Source of the DNA: Collinsella sp.
Lineage (GTDB): Bacteria; Actinomycetota; Coriobacteriia; Coriobacteriales; Coriobacteriaceae
Direction of reading: 5' to 3'
DNA length: 64,000 bases
NCBI GenBank assembly: GCA_031294825.1
Contig: JAUMPM010000040.1
Coordinates: 14,777-78,776, forward strand
In this document: in pieces, positions 1 through 7,611 of the stretch
Numbering within the stretch: position 1 is the stretch's first letter
Layout: each line of letters begins with the position of its first letter
Notes under the pieces: generated by a model
Database searches by the model: none
Told to the model about the DNA's origin: nothing
What the model saw: the letters and a program-made list of their open reading frames with translations, nothing else
Program-made: the position numbers and the translations under genes

Positions 1-68
1 GGCTCATTTTTCGCCCCGGACTGTTCCTCTGGGGCGATGCGACTGTCGTTCCAAGAGGAAGGAAATGC

Positions 69-1484
69 ATGGGGAGCAAATCTCAGCAACAAGTTCAAGT
101 AACGCCATCGGCCACTGCGGCGATTCTTGTCGTAATGTATATTGCAGCCTTTGTTGCCGCGTTTAACGAGAACATCATTAACGTGGCGTTGCACGACATT
201 ATGGCAGCCTTTTCGGTGAGTGCCACCACGGCACAGTGGCTCGTTTCGGGCTACATGATCGTGACGTCGATCTTTACGGCCATCATGGCCTTCCTGTCCG
301 GTCGTTTCTCGACGCGCAAGCTGCTGTTCTTCGCATGCGGATGCATGGTCGCCGGCGAAGTCCTGTGCCTGTTCGCTCCGTCGTTTAGCGTTTTGCTGCC
401 AAGCCGTATTTTGCAGGCTGCAGGATCGGGCATTTTGTTCCCGCTCATGATGAACGTGGTACTGTCTTGCGCTCCGCGCGAGAAGCTCGGTCTGTATCTG
501 AGCCTGGGCGGTGCCTGCATTACGCTGGGGCCGGCGTTTGGGCCCGTGATCAGCGGTCTTATGTGCACGTTGTTTGGCTGGAGGGCGGTGTTCGTAGTGC
601 CGCTGGTGGGCGGCATTGTGGTCGCCGCGGCGGGCGTAAAGCTTGTTCAGAATGTCGGAGAGCGTTCGAACGCCACGCTTGATATTCTGTCGGTTGTTTT
701 GCTCGCCGCCGGTATTACGGCATTTGTGTATTCCGTAGGCGAGTTCTCGACCAATCTGATCGCCGGCATCGAGACGCTCTTCGCCGCCATTGTGCTGCTC
801 GGCCTGTTTGCGGCCCGCCAGCTCAAGCTCGAGCATCCGGTGCTTAACGTGCGTCCCATGGCGAGCGTTCGTTTTTGGCCTGCGTGTCTGCTTGTGGTGG
901 TGTCGATGATGACGACGTTCTCGATGAGCGTTTTGTTGCCGCTCTATTTTGAGGGCGCATACGGCATGACCGCCCTTGTTGCGGGCTTGCTCATTTTGCC
1001 GGCGATTGCCTGCAATGCCGTGACCTCGATTGTGGGCGGACGCGTGATGGACGCCCGTGGCGCATGGCCGCTGCTGCCGGTCGGCTTTGCCCTGATTGCC
1101 GTGGGGCAGACTGCCATCTCGGTGACGGCGGCAAGCATGAACATCGGCGTCGTCGTGGCACTGACCGTTGTGGTGTATGCCGGAGTCGGTTTGGTGCTGA
1201 GCCCCTCGCAAACGGCCGGCTTGGAGACGCTGCCTGCCGCTGAGCATCCTCACGGAACGGCATTGCTCAACACGTGGAACATGATTGCCGCATCGTTTGG
1301 CCCGTCGCTGTTTATCGGTCTGCTCTCGAGTTCTGCGGCGACTGCCGGTGCCGCTGGTGTTGCGACGGACGTTGCCCAGGCGATTGGATTTGCAGCTGCC
1401 GTGCGTGTGGCGGCTGTAATTGCCGTGGTCGGGTTCGTGGTGTCGCTGGTGTACGCTCGTCGCGAGTCGCACATGTCGCATTAA
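69..1484 (+). CDS. MFS drug-type transporter (DHA2-like)
   Basis: This 471-residue, strongly hydrophobic protein looks like a major facilitator superfamily proton-coupled exporter of the EmrB/QacA (DHA2) type. The first membrane segment (about residues 16-40) is followed by a family-typical stretch around 'NENIINVALHDI' and 'TAQWLVSGYMI', and the loop 'LSGRFSTRKLLFFACG' is the MFS loop 2-3 motif. About 12-14 membrane segments can be picked out, and the length is normal for the family. A GAGGAAGGA ribosome binding site precedes the ATG at 69; another ATG at 65 is out of frame. The substrate cannot be told. No regulator adjoins it in the window, though its upstream neighbour lies outside. Confidence 0.85.
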   Translation: MGSKSQQQVQVTPSATAAILVVMYIAAFVAAFNENIINVALHDIMAAFSVSATTAQWLVSGYMIVTSIFTAIMAFLSGRFSTRKLLFFACGCMVAGEVLCLFAPSFSVLLPSRILQAAGSGILFPLMMNVVLSCAPREKLGLYLSLGGACITLGPAFGPVISGLMCTLFGWRAVFVVPLVGGIVVAAAGVKLVQNVGERSNATLDILSVVLLAAGITAFVYSVGEFSTNLIAGIETLFAAIVLLGLFAARQLKLEHPVLNVRPMASVRFWPACLLVVVSMMTTFSMSVLLPLYFEGAYGMTALVAGLLILPAIACNAVTSIVGGRVMDARGAWPLLPVGFALIAVGQTAISVTAASMNIGVVVALTVVVYAGVGLVLSPSQTAGLETLPAAEHPHGTALLNTWNMIAASFGPSLFIGLLSSSAATAGAAGVATDVAQAIGFAAAVRVAAVIAVVGFVVSLVYARRESHMSH

Positions 1485-1636
1485 TGTGTGCACATAGATT
1501 CTGCAGCTAGATTGGATGGCGACACCATAAACTAATGGACGTTTTGCCGAGAGGCATGAATGTTTAAAGCGCAAAGAGTGCGCGACGGGCCCCGCGAATG
1601 GGGCGATGATGCCCGAGAGGGCCAAGAAGGAGTCTC

Positions 1637-2548
1637 ATGTCCGAGAACGAAGAGATCATGAACGAGACCGAGAACGAGACCATGACTGCCGAGGTTGAGG
1701 CAGTCGAGACCGTGGAGACCGAAGCTGCCGAGGTTGAGGCTGCTGACGAGGTTTCCGCCGAGGAGGAGGCCGAGGTTGTCGAGGCCGCCGCTGATTACGA
1801 TGACGAAGAGCTGATGGACAAGATGCAGAAGGCCGCTCGCCTGCTGCGTAGCCGTCGCTTTGCTATTTCCAAGGAGGAGGAGGCCAAGGCCGAGCGCATG
1901 GCGAACATCGAGCGCGCCATCAAGCTTCTTGACCTCAAGCCCAAGATGGAGCAGAAGGAAATGTCCGACCTGCTGGGCATGCGCCTCCGTGAGCTCGATG
2001 GCCTGATGGCCGAGGCTGAGGCCGCCGATCTGGTCGGCCGCATCGACGACGCCGAGGGCGATATGCGCAAGATCGTCGTCTTCGCTGCCGAGGATGCCGC
2101 TGAGGGCCTGGTCGAGCTTGCCAACAAGAAGGAGAAGCTCCTGCCCGAGCTTTCTTACGAGGAGGCCACCGAGCTGATGGCTGCCCTCGATAAGGTTATC
2201 GCTCCGCTCGTCGCCATGGGCCTGGACGAGGACCGCGGTCCTCGCGGCGGCCGTGACGATCGCGGTGGCCGTGGCGGCGACCGTGGCGGTCGCGGTGGCT
2301 TTGGCGATCGTGGTGGCCGTGGCGGCGACCGTGGCGGTCGCGGCGGCGATCGCGGTGGCCGTGGCGGCTTTGGTGACCGCGGCGGCGACCGTGGCGGTCG
2401 CGGCGGCTTTGGCGGCAACCGTGGTGGCTATGGCGATCGCGGTGGCAACCGTGGCGGCTTTGGCGGCAACCGTGGTAACGACCGCGGTGGCCGTGGCGGC
2501 GACCGTGGTGGCCGCAACGGTGGCGGCTTCCGCGGCAATCGCTTTTAG
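1637..2548 (+). CDS. Winged-helix-like protein with acidic N-terminus and RGG-repeat tail
   Basis: The 303-residue protein has three zones. Residues 1-55 are very acidic (Glu/Val/Ala). Residues about 60-190 are helical and resemble a MarR-type winged helix: 'MEQKEMSDLLGMRLRELDGLMAEAEAADLV' as helix-turn-helix and 'DMRKIVVFAAEDAAEGL' as wing and following helix. Residues about 198-303 are almost only Gly, Arg, Asp, Phe and Asn in RGG/RGGFG repeats. RGG tails bind RNA in other proteins, so an RNA- or nucleoid-associated role is plausible but inferred. AAGGAG stands before the ATG. The gene stands alone and is followed directly by a two-hairpin repeat that may end its transcript. I do not recognise a named function. 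Confidence 0.85.
   Translation: MSENEEIMNETENETMTAEVEAVETVETEAAEVEAADEVSAEEEAEVVEAAADYDDEELMDKMQKAARLLRSRRFAISKEEEAKAERMANIERAIKLLDLKPKMEQKEMSDLLGMRLRELDGLMAEAEAADLVGRIDDAEGDMRKIVVFAAEDAAEGLVELANKKEKLLPELSYEEATELMAALDKVIAPLVAMGLDEDRGPRGGRDDRGGRGGDRGGRGGFGDRGGRGGDRGGRGGDRGGRGGFGDRGGDRGGRGGFGGNRGGYGDRGGNRGGFGGNRGNDRGGRGGDRGGRNGGGFRGNRF
2233..2545 (+). repeat. Tandem coding repeat (RGG tract)
   Basis: Imperfect tandem units built on GGTGGCCGTGGCGGCGACC encode Arg-Gly-Gly-rich repeats of 6-9 residues at the end of the preceding gene. Such a tract is prone to slippage, so its length may vary between strains. Confidence 0.9.
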
Positions 2549-2690
2549 TTACGGCGTTTTACCAAACGCCGTAACGGGCCGACGCTGCGCGGGCCGCATT
2601 TGGACAATCTGACGTTCAACTTCAAGGGCGCGACCAGAAGGTCAGCGCCCTTTCGTTTCACGCCACCTTGTCACAAATGCGACCCGCTCG
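2548..2690 (+). repeat. Intergenic two-hairpin element, copy A
   Basis: It begins at the stop codon of the RGG gene. Hairpin 1 (2548-2575) has 12-bp perfect arms GTTACGGCGTTT / AAACGCCGTAAC with loop TACC. Hairpin 2 (2624-2653) pairs AAGGGCGC-GACC with GGTC-A-GCGCCCTTT and is followed by TTTCG, like a rho-independent terminator. The element then runs through CACCTTGTC and CAAATGCG to CCCGCTC. A second copy in the same orientation lies at 62905-63046. Probably a terminator or 3' RNA element used more than once in the genome. Confidence 0.85.
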
Positions 2691-2819
2691 CTGACTTATG
2701 CTCAACCTATGGCGTCATCTCGCCCCAAAAGGGCCTCCCTCGCTCTGGCGGGTTTTCGCTGTCGGTACCAAAACATCGGTGTTGTCGAAGTGGTCATTGG
2801 GGACGTTCTTAAATGACTA

Positions 2820-2901
2820 CATAGCATGAGAGTGGATAATCTCCCGGTTTGAGCCTGCATTCAAGCTCAAAGTGGGAGATTATCCACTCTCATTTGCTAT
2901 G
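2820..2901. repeat. Very long near-perfect palindrome (hairpin)
   Basis: Left arm 2820-2845 and right arm 2874-2901 are complementary over 26 bp, broken only by a TT bulge at 2894-2895. Inside the loop a second 7-bp stem (TTTGAGC / GCTCAAA, 2848-2854 and 2865-2871) extends the fold. The palindrome lies 33 bp beyond the end of pdxT and 130 bp past copy A of the two-hairpin element, so it could end pdxT transcription, yet it lacks a clear U-tract. A MITE-like or REP-like insertion is the alternative. Confidence 0.85.
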
Positions 2902-2933
2902 CGTCCGAAAATCCACGCTCGTTTGTTTTCTGC

Positions 2934-3521
2934 CTACATTTGGAGGAAGAGCTCGTGGAGGCGGGTGTCGTCGTCGAGCTCGGGGTGGAAGGTGACACCG
3001 AGCTGATTGTCTTGACGGGCGGTGACGATACGGCCATCGACTTCGGCCAGAGCCTTAGCATTGCCGCGCACCTCGACGATGCGGGGTGCACGGATAAACG
3101 TTAACGGCACTTCACTGTCGATACCGTCTACCCGCCCCTTGGTGTGAAAGCTGCCGAGTTGTCTGCCATAAGCGTTGCGTTCGACGAGCACATCCATGGT
3201 TGCCAGGCGCGGCGCCCCCTTATCGTCATGGGCGGCAAGGTCGTGAGCCAGTAGAATCAGGCCGGCGCAGGTGCCAAGGACGGGCATGCCTTCAACAATG
3301 CGGGTGCGAAGCCCCTCGAGTATATCGAGTTCGGCAAGTAGCTTGCCCTGAACGGTGGACTCGCCGCCGGGGAGGACCAGGCGATCAAAGTTCTGCCGCA
3401 AATCGGCCGCCTGCCTCAGCTCAATACAGTGTGCGCCCAGCTCGGATAGTCTTGCCTCGTGCTCGGCAAAAGCGCCTTGGACCGCCAGCACGGCGACCGT
3501 TTGGTCTGCATAATCGCTCAT
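2934..3521 (-). CDS. pdxT: Pyridoxal 5'-phosphate synthase glutaminase subunit
   Basis: The 195-residue protein is the class I glutamine amidotransferase that releases ammonia from glutamine and feeds it to PdxS in the DXP-independent vitamin B6 pathway. Visible features are the N-terminal 'VAVLAVQGAFAEHE', the 'LPGGEST' turn near residue 50, the nucleophile Cys85 in 'GTCAGLILLA', and the His179/Glu181 pair in 'TFHPELDDD'. Length fits the family. AAAGGATCG precedes the ATG. It starts 20 bp after the pdxS stop codon, so the two form an operon, read away from pdxR. Confidence 0.96.
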   Translation of the reverse strand: MSDYADQTVAVLAVQGAFAEHEARLSELGAHCIELRQAADLRQNFDRLVLPGGESTVQGKLLAELDILEGLRTRIVEGMPVLGTCAGLILLAHDLAAHDDKGAPRLATMDVLVERNAYGRQLGSFHTKGRVDGIDSEVPLTFIRAPRIVEVRGNAKALAEVDGRIVTARQDNQLGVTFHPELDDDTRLHELFLQM

Positions 3522-3541
3522 GTGCGATCCTTTCTGCTGGA

Positions 3542-4432
3542 CTAGCGCCCGCGCTCCTCCATGATAATCTCGATCTCGTCGGCGTTGATGCCCACCATGG
3601 CCTCGCCCAGGTCCTCAGAAAGCTCGGCAATGAGCTTGGCGTCGGTGAAGTTTGCCACGGCCTTGACGATGGCGGCGGCGCGCTTGGCGGGATCGCCGCT
3701 CTTAAAGATTCCCGAGCCGACAAAGACGCCCTCGGCACCCAGCTGCATCATCAGTGCGGCGTCGGCGGGGGTCGCTACGCCGCCGGCGGCAAAGTTTACG
3801 ACGGGAAGCTTGCCCGCGGCATGGACCTCGCGGACCAGCTCGATCGGAACCTGCAGTTGCTTGGCTGCCTCAAAGAGCTCGTCGTCGCGCAAGGCAACAA
3901 CGTCGCGGATCTGCTTTTGGATCTTGCGCATGTGACGCACGGCCTGAACGACGTCGCCCGTACCCGGCTCACCCTTGGTGCGAATCATCGTGGCGCCTTC
4001 GGCAACACGGCGCAGCGCCTCGCCCAGATCACGGGCGCCGCAGACAAACGGCACGTCAAACTGGGTCTTGTCGATGTGATAGACGTCATCGGCAGGGGAG
4101 AGAACCTCGGACTCGTCGATGTAATCGATCTCGATGGCCTGCAGGACCTGCGCCTCGACAATGTGACCGATGCGGCACTTGGCCATGACGGGGATGGAGA
4201 CGGCCTTCTGGATGCCCTTGATCATCTTGGGGTCACTCATGCGCGATACGCCGCCGGCAGCACGGATGTCGGCCGGGATGCGCTCGAGTGCCATGACGGC
4301 GCAGGCGCCTGCCTCTTCGGCGATGCGTGCCTGCTCGGGCGTGGTGACGTCCATGATGACGCCGCCCTTGAGCATCTGCGCGAGCTCGTGATTGAGTTTG
4401 ACGCGATCGGCCTTGCTGGTCTGTTCTGCCAT
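3542..4432 (-). CDS. pdxS: Pyridoxal 5'-phosphate synthase synthase subunit
   Basis: PdxS makes pyridoxal 5'-phosphate from ribose 5-phosphate, glyceraldehyde 3-phosphate and ammonia. The (beta/alpha)8 protein is 296 residues, close to the usual 294. The Schiff-base lysine lies in 'VPVMAKCRIGH' (Lys85) and the second lysine in 'IRTKGEPGTG' (Lys153); the phosphate-binding stretch 'FAAGGVATPADAALMMQLGAEGVFVGSGIF' is intact. The frame is open for 14 more codons upstream, but AAGGGAG sits correctly before the ATG at 4432. First gene of the pdxST operon, divergent from pdxR. Confidence 0.97.
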   Translation of the reverse strand: MAEQTSKADRVKLNHELAQMLKGGVIMDVTTPEQARIAEEAGACAVMALERIPADIRAAGGVSRMSDPKMIKGIQKAVSIPVMAKCRIGHIVEAQVLQAIEIDYIDESEVLSPADDVYHIDKTQFDVPFVCGARDLGEALRRVAEGATMIRTKGEPGTGDVVQAVRHMRKIQKQIRDVVALRDDELFEAAKQLQVPIELVREVHAAGKLPVVNFAAGGVATPADAALMMQLGAEGVFVGSGIFKSGDPAKRAAAIVKAVANFTDAKLIAELSEDLGEAMVGINADEIEIIMEERGR

Positions 4433-4518
4433 GGTTGCTCCCTTGGTTGGCATGTGCATTGCTTGACGGAACATCCTATCGGGGAGCTGGGTATGGCGAA
4501 ATACTCAGCTTTCGAGAT

Positions 4519-4567
4519 AATAACAAGGTCAGACTAATACCAGATTGAATGACTTAATAAGGTCAGG
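4519..4567. promoter_or_regulatory. Candidate PdxR operator: AAGGTCAG direct repeats
   Basis: Two AT-rich direct repeats with the core AAGGTCAG lie at 4525-4532 and 4559-4566, 34 bp apart start to start, in the divergent region between pdxS and pdxR. MocR-type PdxR regulators are known to bind direct repeats in such shared promoters. The role here is inferred from position and repeat structure. Confidence 0.55.
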
Positions 4568-4571
4568 TGAT

Positions 4572-6008
4572 ATGCTCATGCTTGACTACAATTTGGAAAA
4601 ACGCGGCGAAGCATCGCTCTATGAGTATGTTTACCAGCAAATTCGAGATGATATCGTAGCTGGACGCATTTCGGCGGGGGAGCATCTTCCGTCTAAGCGC
4701 GCCTTTGCCAGTCATCTGGGAGTCAGTGTCATTACCATCGAGAATGCATATAGCCAGTTACTTGCCGAGGGCTATATTTGTTCAATGCCGCGGCGTGGCT
4801 ACTACGCTTGCGAGCTTCCGGATGCACCGGTTTTGCCTTTGGCTTCGGAGGGCATCGACCAAGATGCCGTCTCTGTGGACCCCAGCGCGCATGATGTCAA
4901 CGGACAGGTCGATCGATTCGATACACTTTCTCCTTCCGCTTTGGAGGCGGCACGGCTTTGGCAAAGTGCGCTACGGGCGACGCTGACATCCGAAGACGAG
5001 TGCGAGATTTTTTCGCCCGCACCGGCACAGGGCACCGCTCGACTACGACGCGCTATTGCTCGCCATCTGCGTGGGACGAGGGGCATGAATGTCGATCCCA
5101 ATAACATCGTTATCGGCGCGGGCGCCCAGCTGCTCGATACCATGTTGGTTCAGTTGCTTGGCGCGGACAAGGTGTATGCCGTTGAGGACCCGGGCTATTT
5201 GCGCCTGACGCGCATCTATCAGGCTATGGGCTGCAAAGTTCGACATATCCCGTTGGATGATGAGGGCGTGGACTTGAGCACTCTGCAGAAAAGCGGGACC
5301 GATGTCCTTCACCTGATGCCGTCCCATCAGTATCCGACCGGCCTTGTGACGAGCATTGCGCGTCGCTACGCGCTGCTGAGCTGGGCCGCCGAGCGACCAG
5401 GTCGGTATCTCATCGAAGATGACTTTGATTGTGAGTTTCGCCTTGCCGGCAAACCGATTCCTGCGCTCGCGTCAATCGATGCCGCTCAGTCGGTTATCTA
5501 CACCAACACGTTTTCGAAGAGCCTGTCATCGGCGCTGCGTCTAGCGTACATGGTGCTGCCCGCCGAGCTGATGGAGCGGTTTAGGCGCGACCTTGGTTTT
5601 TACGCCTCGTCGGTGAGTTCTGTTGATCAGGTCGCTTTGGCGCGTTTGCTGGAATCGGGTGATTACGAGCGGCATGTAAACCGCGTACGCGTTCGTGCTC
5701 GTGAGGCACGTGATGGCCTAGCGGCACTTGTACGGAAAGCGTTTCCAGCAGGGGAGGTCTCGATCGAGCATGCGGACGCGGGCCTTTACTGCGCCGTGGT
5801 TGCGGAGCGTGGAACGGGCGGAAGCTCTTTTGCGCAGGCTCTCACGCGCTCGAGCATCTCCTTTATCGATATCAGTGACTGTTATTGGCGTGCCGATGGC
5901 GCGTCTGTCCCTGAAAACTCAACTCAAATTCTTGTCCAGTATGACGATTTGAGTTCAAAAGCGCTTAACACCTTGGAAGTACAGCTAATGGGGCGCTCTG
6001 CAATCTAA
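4572..6008 (+). CDS. pdxR: MocR-family transcriptional regulator of vitamin B6 synthesis
   Basis: A two-domain regulator. The N-terminal GntR winged helix covers about residues 15-85 ('LPSKRAFASHLGVSVITIENAYSQL'). It is followed by a fold-type I aminotransferase-like domain whose PLP lysine is in 'YTNTFSKSLSSALRLAYM' (about Lys316). Divergent pairing with pdxST supports PdxR, which activates or represses pdxST according to PLP level. Starts at TTG 4545, ATG 4572 and ATG 4578 are all possible; AGGTGA at 4565 favours 4578 and AAGGTC favours 4572. The TAA stop is also the first three bases of a repeated element, so the insertion may have set the gene's present end. Confidence 0.88.
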   Translation: MLMLDYNLEKRGEASLYEYVYQQIRDDIVAGRISAGEHLPSKRAFASHLGVSVITIENAYSQLLAEGYICSMPRRGYYACELPDAPVLPLASEGIDQDAVSVDPSAHDVNGQVDRFDTLSPSALEAARLWQSALRATLTSEDECEIFSPAPAQGTARLRRAIARHLRGTRGMNVDPNNIVIGAGAQLLDTMLVQLLGADKVYAVEDPGYLRLTRIYQAMGCKVRHIPLDDEGVDLSTLQKSGTDVLHLMPSHQYPTGLVTSIARRYALLSWAAERPGRYLIEDDFDCEFRLAGKPIPALASIDAAQSVIYTNTFSKSLSSALRLAYMVLPAELMERFRRDLGFYASSVSSVDQVALARLLESGDYERHVNRVRVRAREARDGLAALVRKAFPAGEVSIEHADAGLYCAVVAERGTGGSSFAQALTRSSISFIDISDCYWRADGASVPENSTQILVQYDDLSSKALNTLEVQLMGRSAI

Positions 6009-6126
6009 GTGAGTAGACTTTTGGCACTTTGGCGACCAAGCAGTTTTCGCAACAAGCTATCTACCTGCGACTTTATAAAGCAATATGGATGGTCTGCGCG
6101 GCAAGTTCGAAAAAGTCTACTCACTT
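6006..6126. mobile_element. TIR-bearing repeat (MITE-like), copy 1
   Basis: A 121-bp element with terminal inverted repeats, TAAGTGAGTAGACTTTT at the left and its complement at the right. It contains the internal palindrome CTTTATAAAG. By eye it differs from copy 2 (7426-7547) at 13 of 121 positions and lies in the same orientation. It has no coding capacity of its own. Its first 11 bases carry stop codons in all three frames, and pdxR ends on the first of them. Confidence 0.85.
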
Positions 6127-6159
6127 GCCGCACAAAGTTTCCTCATGAGAAAAAATGGG

Positions 6160-6225
6160 GTTTTCAACAGGGCTTCGTCCAGCTCACGGCAAGCTTTTGG
6201 CCAGTTGGGGAGGGCTGTTGAAAAC
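6160..6225. repeat. Short inverted repeat between copy 1 and the cassette gene
   Basis: GTTTTCAACAG at 6160-6170 and CTGTTGAAAAC at 6215-6225 form a perfect 11-bp inverted repeat around 44 bp. It may be another small stem-loop or the ends of a minimal element. It lies in the untranslated stretch before the cassette gene. Confidence 0.6.
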
Positions 6226-6302
6226 TTAGCAGTCCGTTCGGTGCCATTTTTGTTGCGTTCGCGCCAATACGAGACCGACTGGGTTGAAATCTGTGTTTTC
6301 CT

Positions 6303-7436
6303 GTGCCTATGAAGGATCTACTTTGTGACATATCGGCTTTTAGGTACTGGCGTTTGCCTCCTCAAGTCCGCGCTTTGTGTCCGCCGCTTCCACGACCGGA
6401 AGAAGACCGGCAGCGATATGATCTCGCCCGCAACCCGACGGCTGCGGTTGCGCTCGGTTTTCCGTTGTATACATTGGTTCGGTCGAGAAACAAACGGACT
6501 TGCCCTGCCAGCATTAGGCAGCGGCTGTTCCTTGGTGATCTCCCCAGGGAATCTGTGCTGGAAACGGAGCATGGATTTTTGGTCACGTCTCCTCTACTGA
6601 CGGCATTTATCATGTCACGGCATCTGACGGATCTTCAGCTTCTTTTGGTATTGGCGGAGATGTGTGGCTTGTTTGCGGTGTGCGCTCTGCCGGCGGCACT
6701 CGAGGCGGAGCTTTCGCGTGCAATTGATTCGGGCACGATTTCGACAACGTTCGGTTGGATGCGCTGCCCGTCCGAGGACGGCACCGCCTCAAATTTATGG
6801 CGTCGAGACGCTTTGGTTTTGGGTGGGGACCTTGACCGCTTTTGTTCAGATGTTTGCGGGATGCGTTATGGCAATAGATTTATGGCGGTATCGCAACTCG
6901 TTCCATTGGGTGCCGCGTCGCCTTTTGAGGTCGAGGCGTATTTGTTGCTTGGACTGCCGCGAGCCCTGGGAGGCGAAGGGTTTTGCGGCATAGAGCTCAA
7001 TGTCGAAGTGATACTAAGCACAAGTGCTCGAGCGATTGTGGGAAAGTCCCGTGTGTATATCGATCTGCTTCTGTCTTCGCCGGACGGGAGGCGACAGGTG
7101 GCCATTGAATGTCAGGGAAAGGCCTCGCACGGGCGCGCGGGGGATGGCTTGCGCGACGCAGACCGCATGACGGCCCTTCAGGCCATGGGCTACGATGTAC
7201 TTCTCTTGACACACAGACAGATATCCGATGAGGATAGATTCCGCGCGATCGTTAAGGCCGTATACAGGATGCTCGATGCTGAATATCGTGATAAAAGCTC
7301 GGATGAGCAAAGGGCCGAGGCATTACTCCGGTCTGAACTAGTTGTTGACTGGACAAAATTGGGAGTAATCGAAGGAAAGATGCCCGTTAGACACAAAACA
7401 GCTCGATCGTGGACGACTGCGGAACTAAGTGAGTAG
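6303..7436 (+). CDS. Unrecognised protein with DUF559/Vsr-like nuclease fold
   Basis: This 377-residue protein has no name I know. Its C-terminal third resembles the DUF559/Vsr branch of the PD-(D/E)XK nuclease fold: 'SPFEVEAYLLLGLPRALGG' (about 206-224), then 'YIDLLL' (Asp254), 'VAIECQGK' (Glu269, Gln271, Lys273) and 'DADRMTALQAMGYDVLLLTH'. In DUF559 proteins these pieces come in the same order. The N-terminal half ('SAFRYWRLPP') is not recognised. No clear ribosome binding site precedes GTG 6303 or ATG 6309. The last residues and the TAG stop lie inside repeat copy 2. Placement between two repeats suggests a mobile cassette. Activity is inferred only. Confidence 0.75.
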   Translation: MPMKDLLCDISAFRYWRLPPQVRALCPPLPRPEEDRQRYDLARNPTAAVALGFPLYTLVRSRNKRTCPASIRQRLFLGDLPRESVLETEHGFLVTSPLLTAFIMSRHLTDLQLLLVLAEMCGLFAVCALPAALEAELSRAIDSGTISTTFGWMRCPSEDGTASNLWRRDALVLGGDLDRFCSDVCGMRYGNRFMAVSQLVPLGAASPFEVEAYLLLGLPRALGGEGFCGIELNVEVILSTSARAIVGKSRVYIDLLLSSPDGRRQVAIECQGKASHGRAGDGLRDADRMTALQAMGYDVLLLTHRQISDEDRFRAIVKAVYRMLDAEYRDKSSDEQRAEALLRSELVVDWTKLGVIEGKMPVRHKTARSWTTAELSE

Positions 7437-7547
7437 ACTTTTGGCTTGATGGCGACCAAGCTGTTTTTGCAACAAGTCATTTACCTGCGACTTTATAAAG
7501 CAGTACGGATGGTCTGCTCGGCAAGTTCCAAAAAGTCTACTCACTTA
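7426..7547. mobile_element. TIR-bearing repeat (MITE-like), copy 2
   Basis: A 122-bp element with the same TAAGTGAGTAGACTTTT ends as copy 1 and in the same orientation, so the nuclease-like gene sits between direct repeats. The cassette gene reads into this copy and stops at the TAG of its left terminal repeat. Confidence 0.85.
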
Positions 7548-7611
7548 GTTTTTGACGAGAAACCGATGCCGAAGATAGTTCTATTTCGGGGCGCTAACGA
7601 GTCCTCGAGAC

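Noticed and set aside
2233..2545. Repetitive tract resembling a CRISPR array
   Set aside because: The units are in frame, have no unique spacers and encode an RGG protein tail.
2600..2812. Short open frame sharing the peptide FNFKGAT with another at 62903-63142
   Set aside because: The shared peptide is only the translation of the conserved second hairpin of the intergenic repeat; the frames diverge outside it and lack ribosome binding sites.
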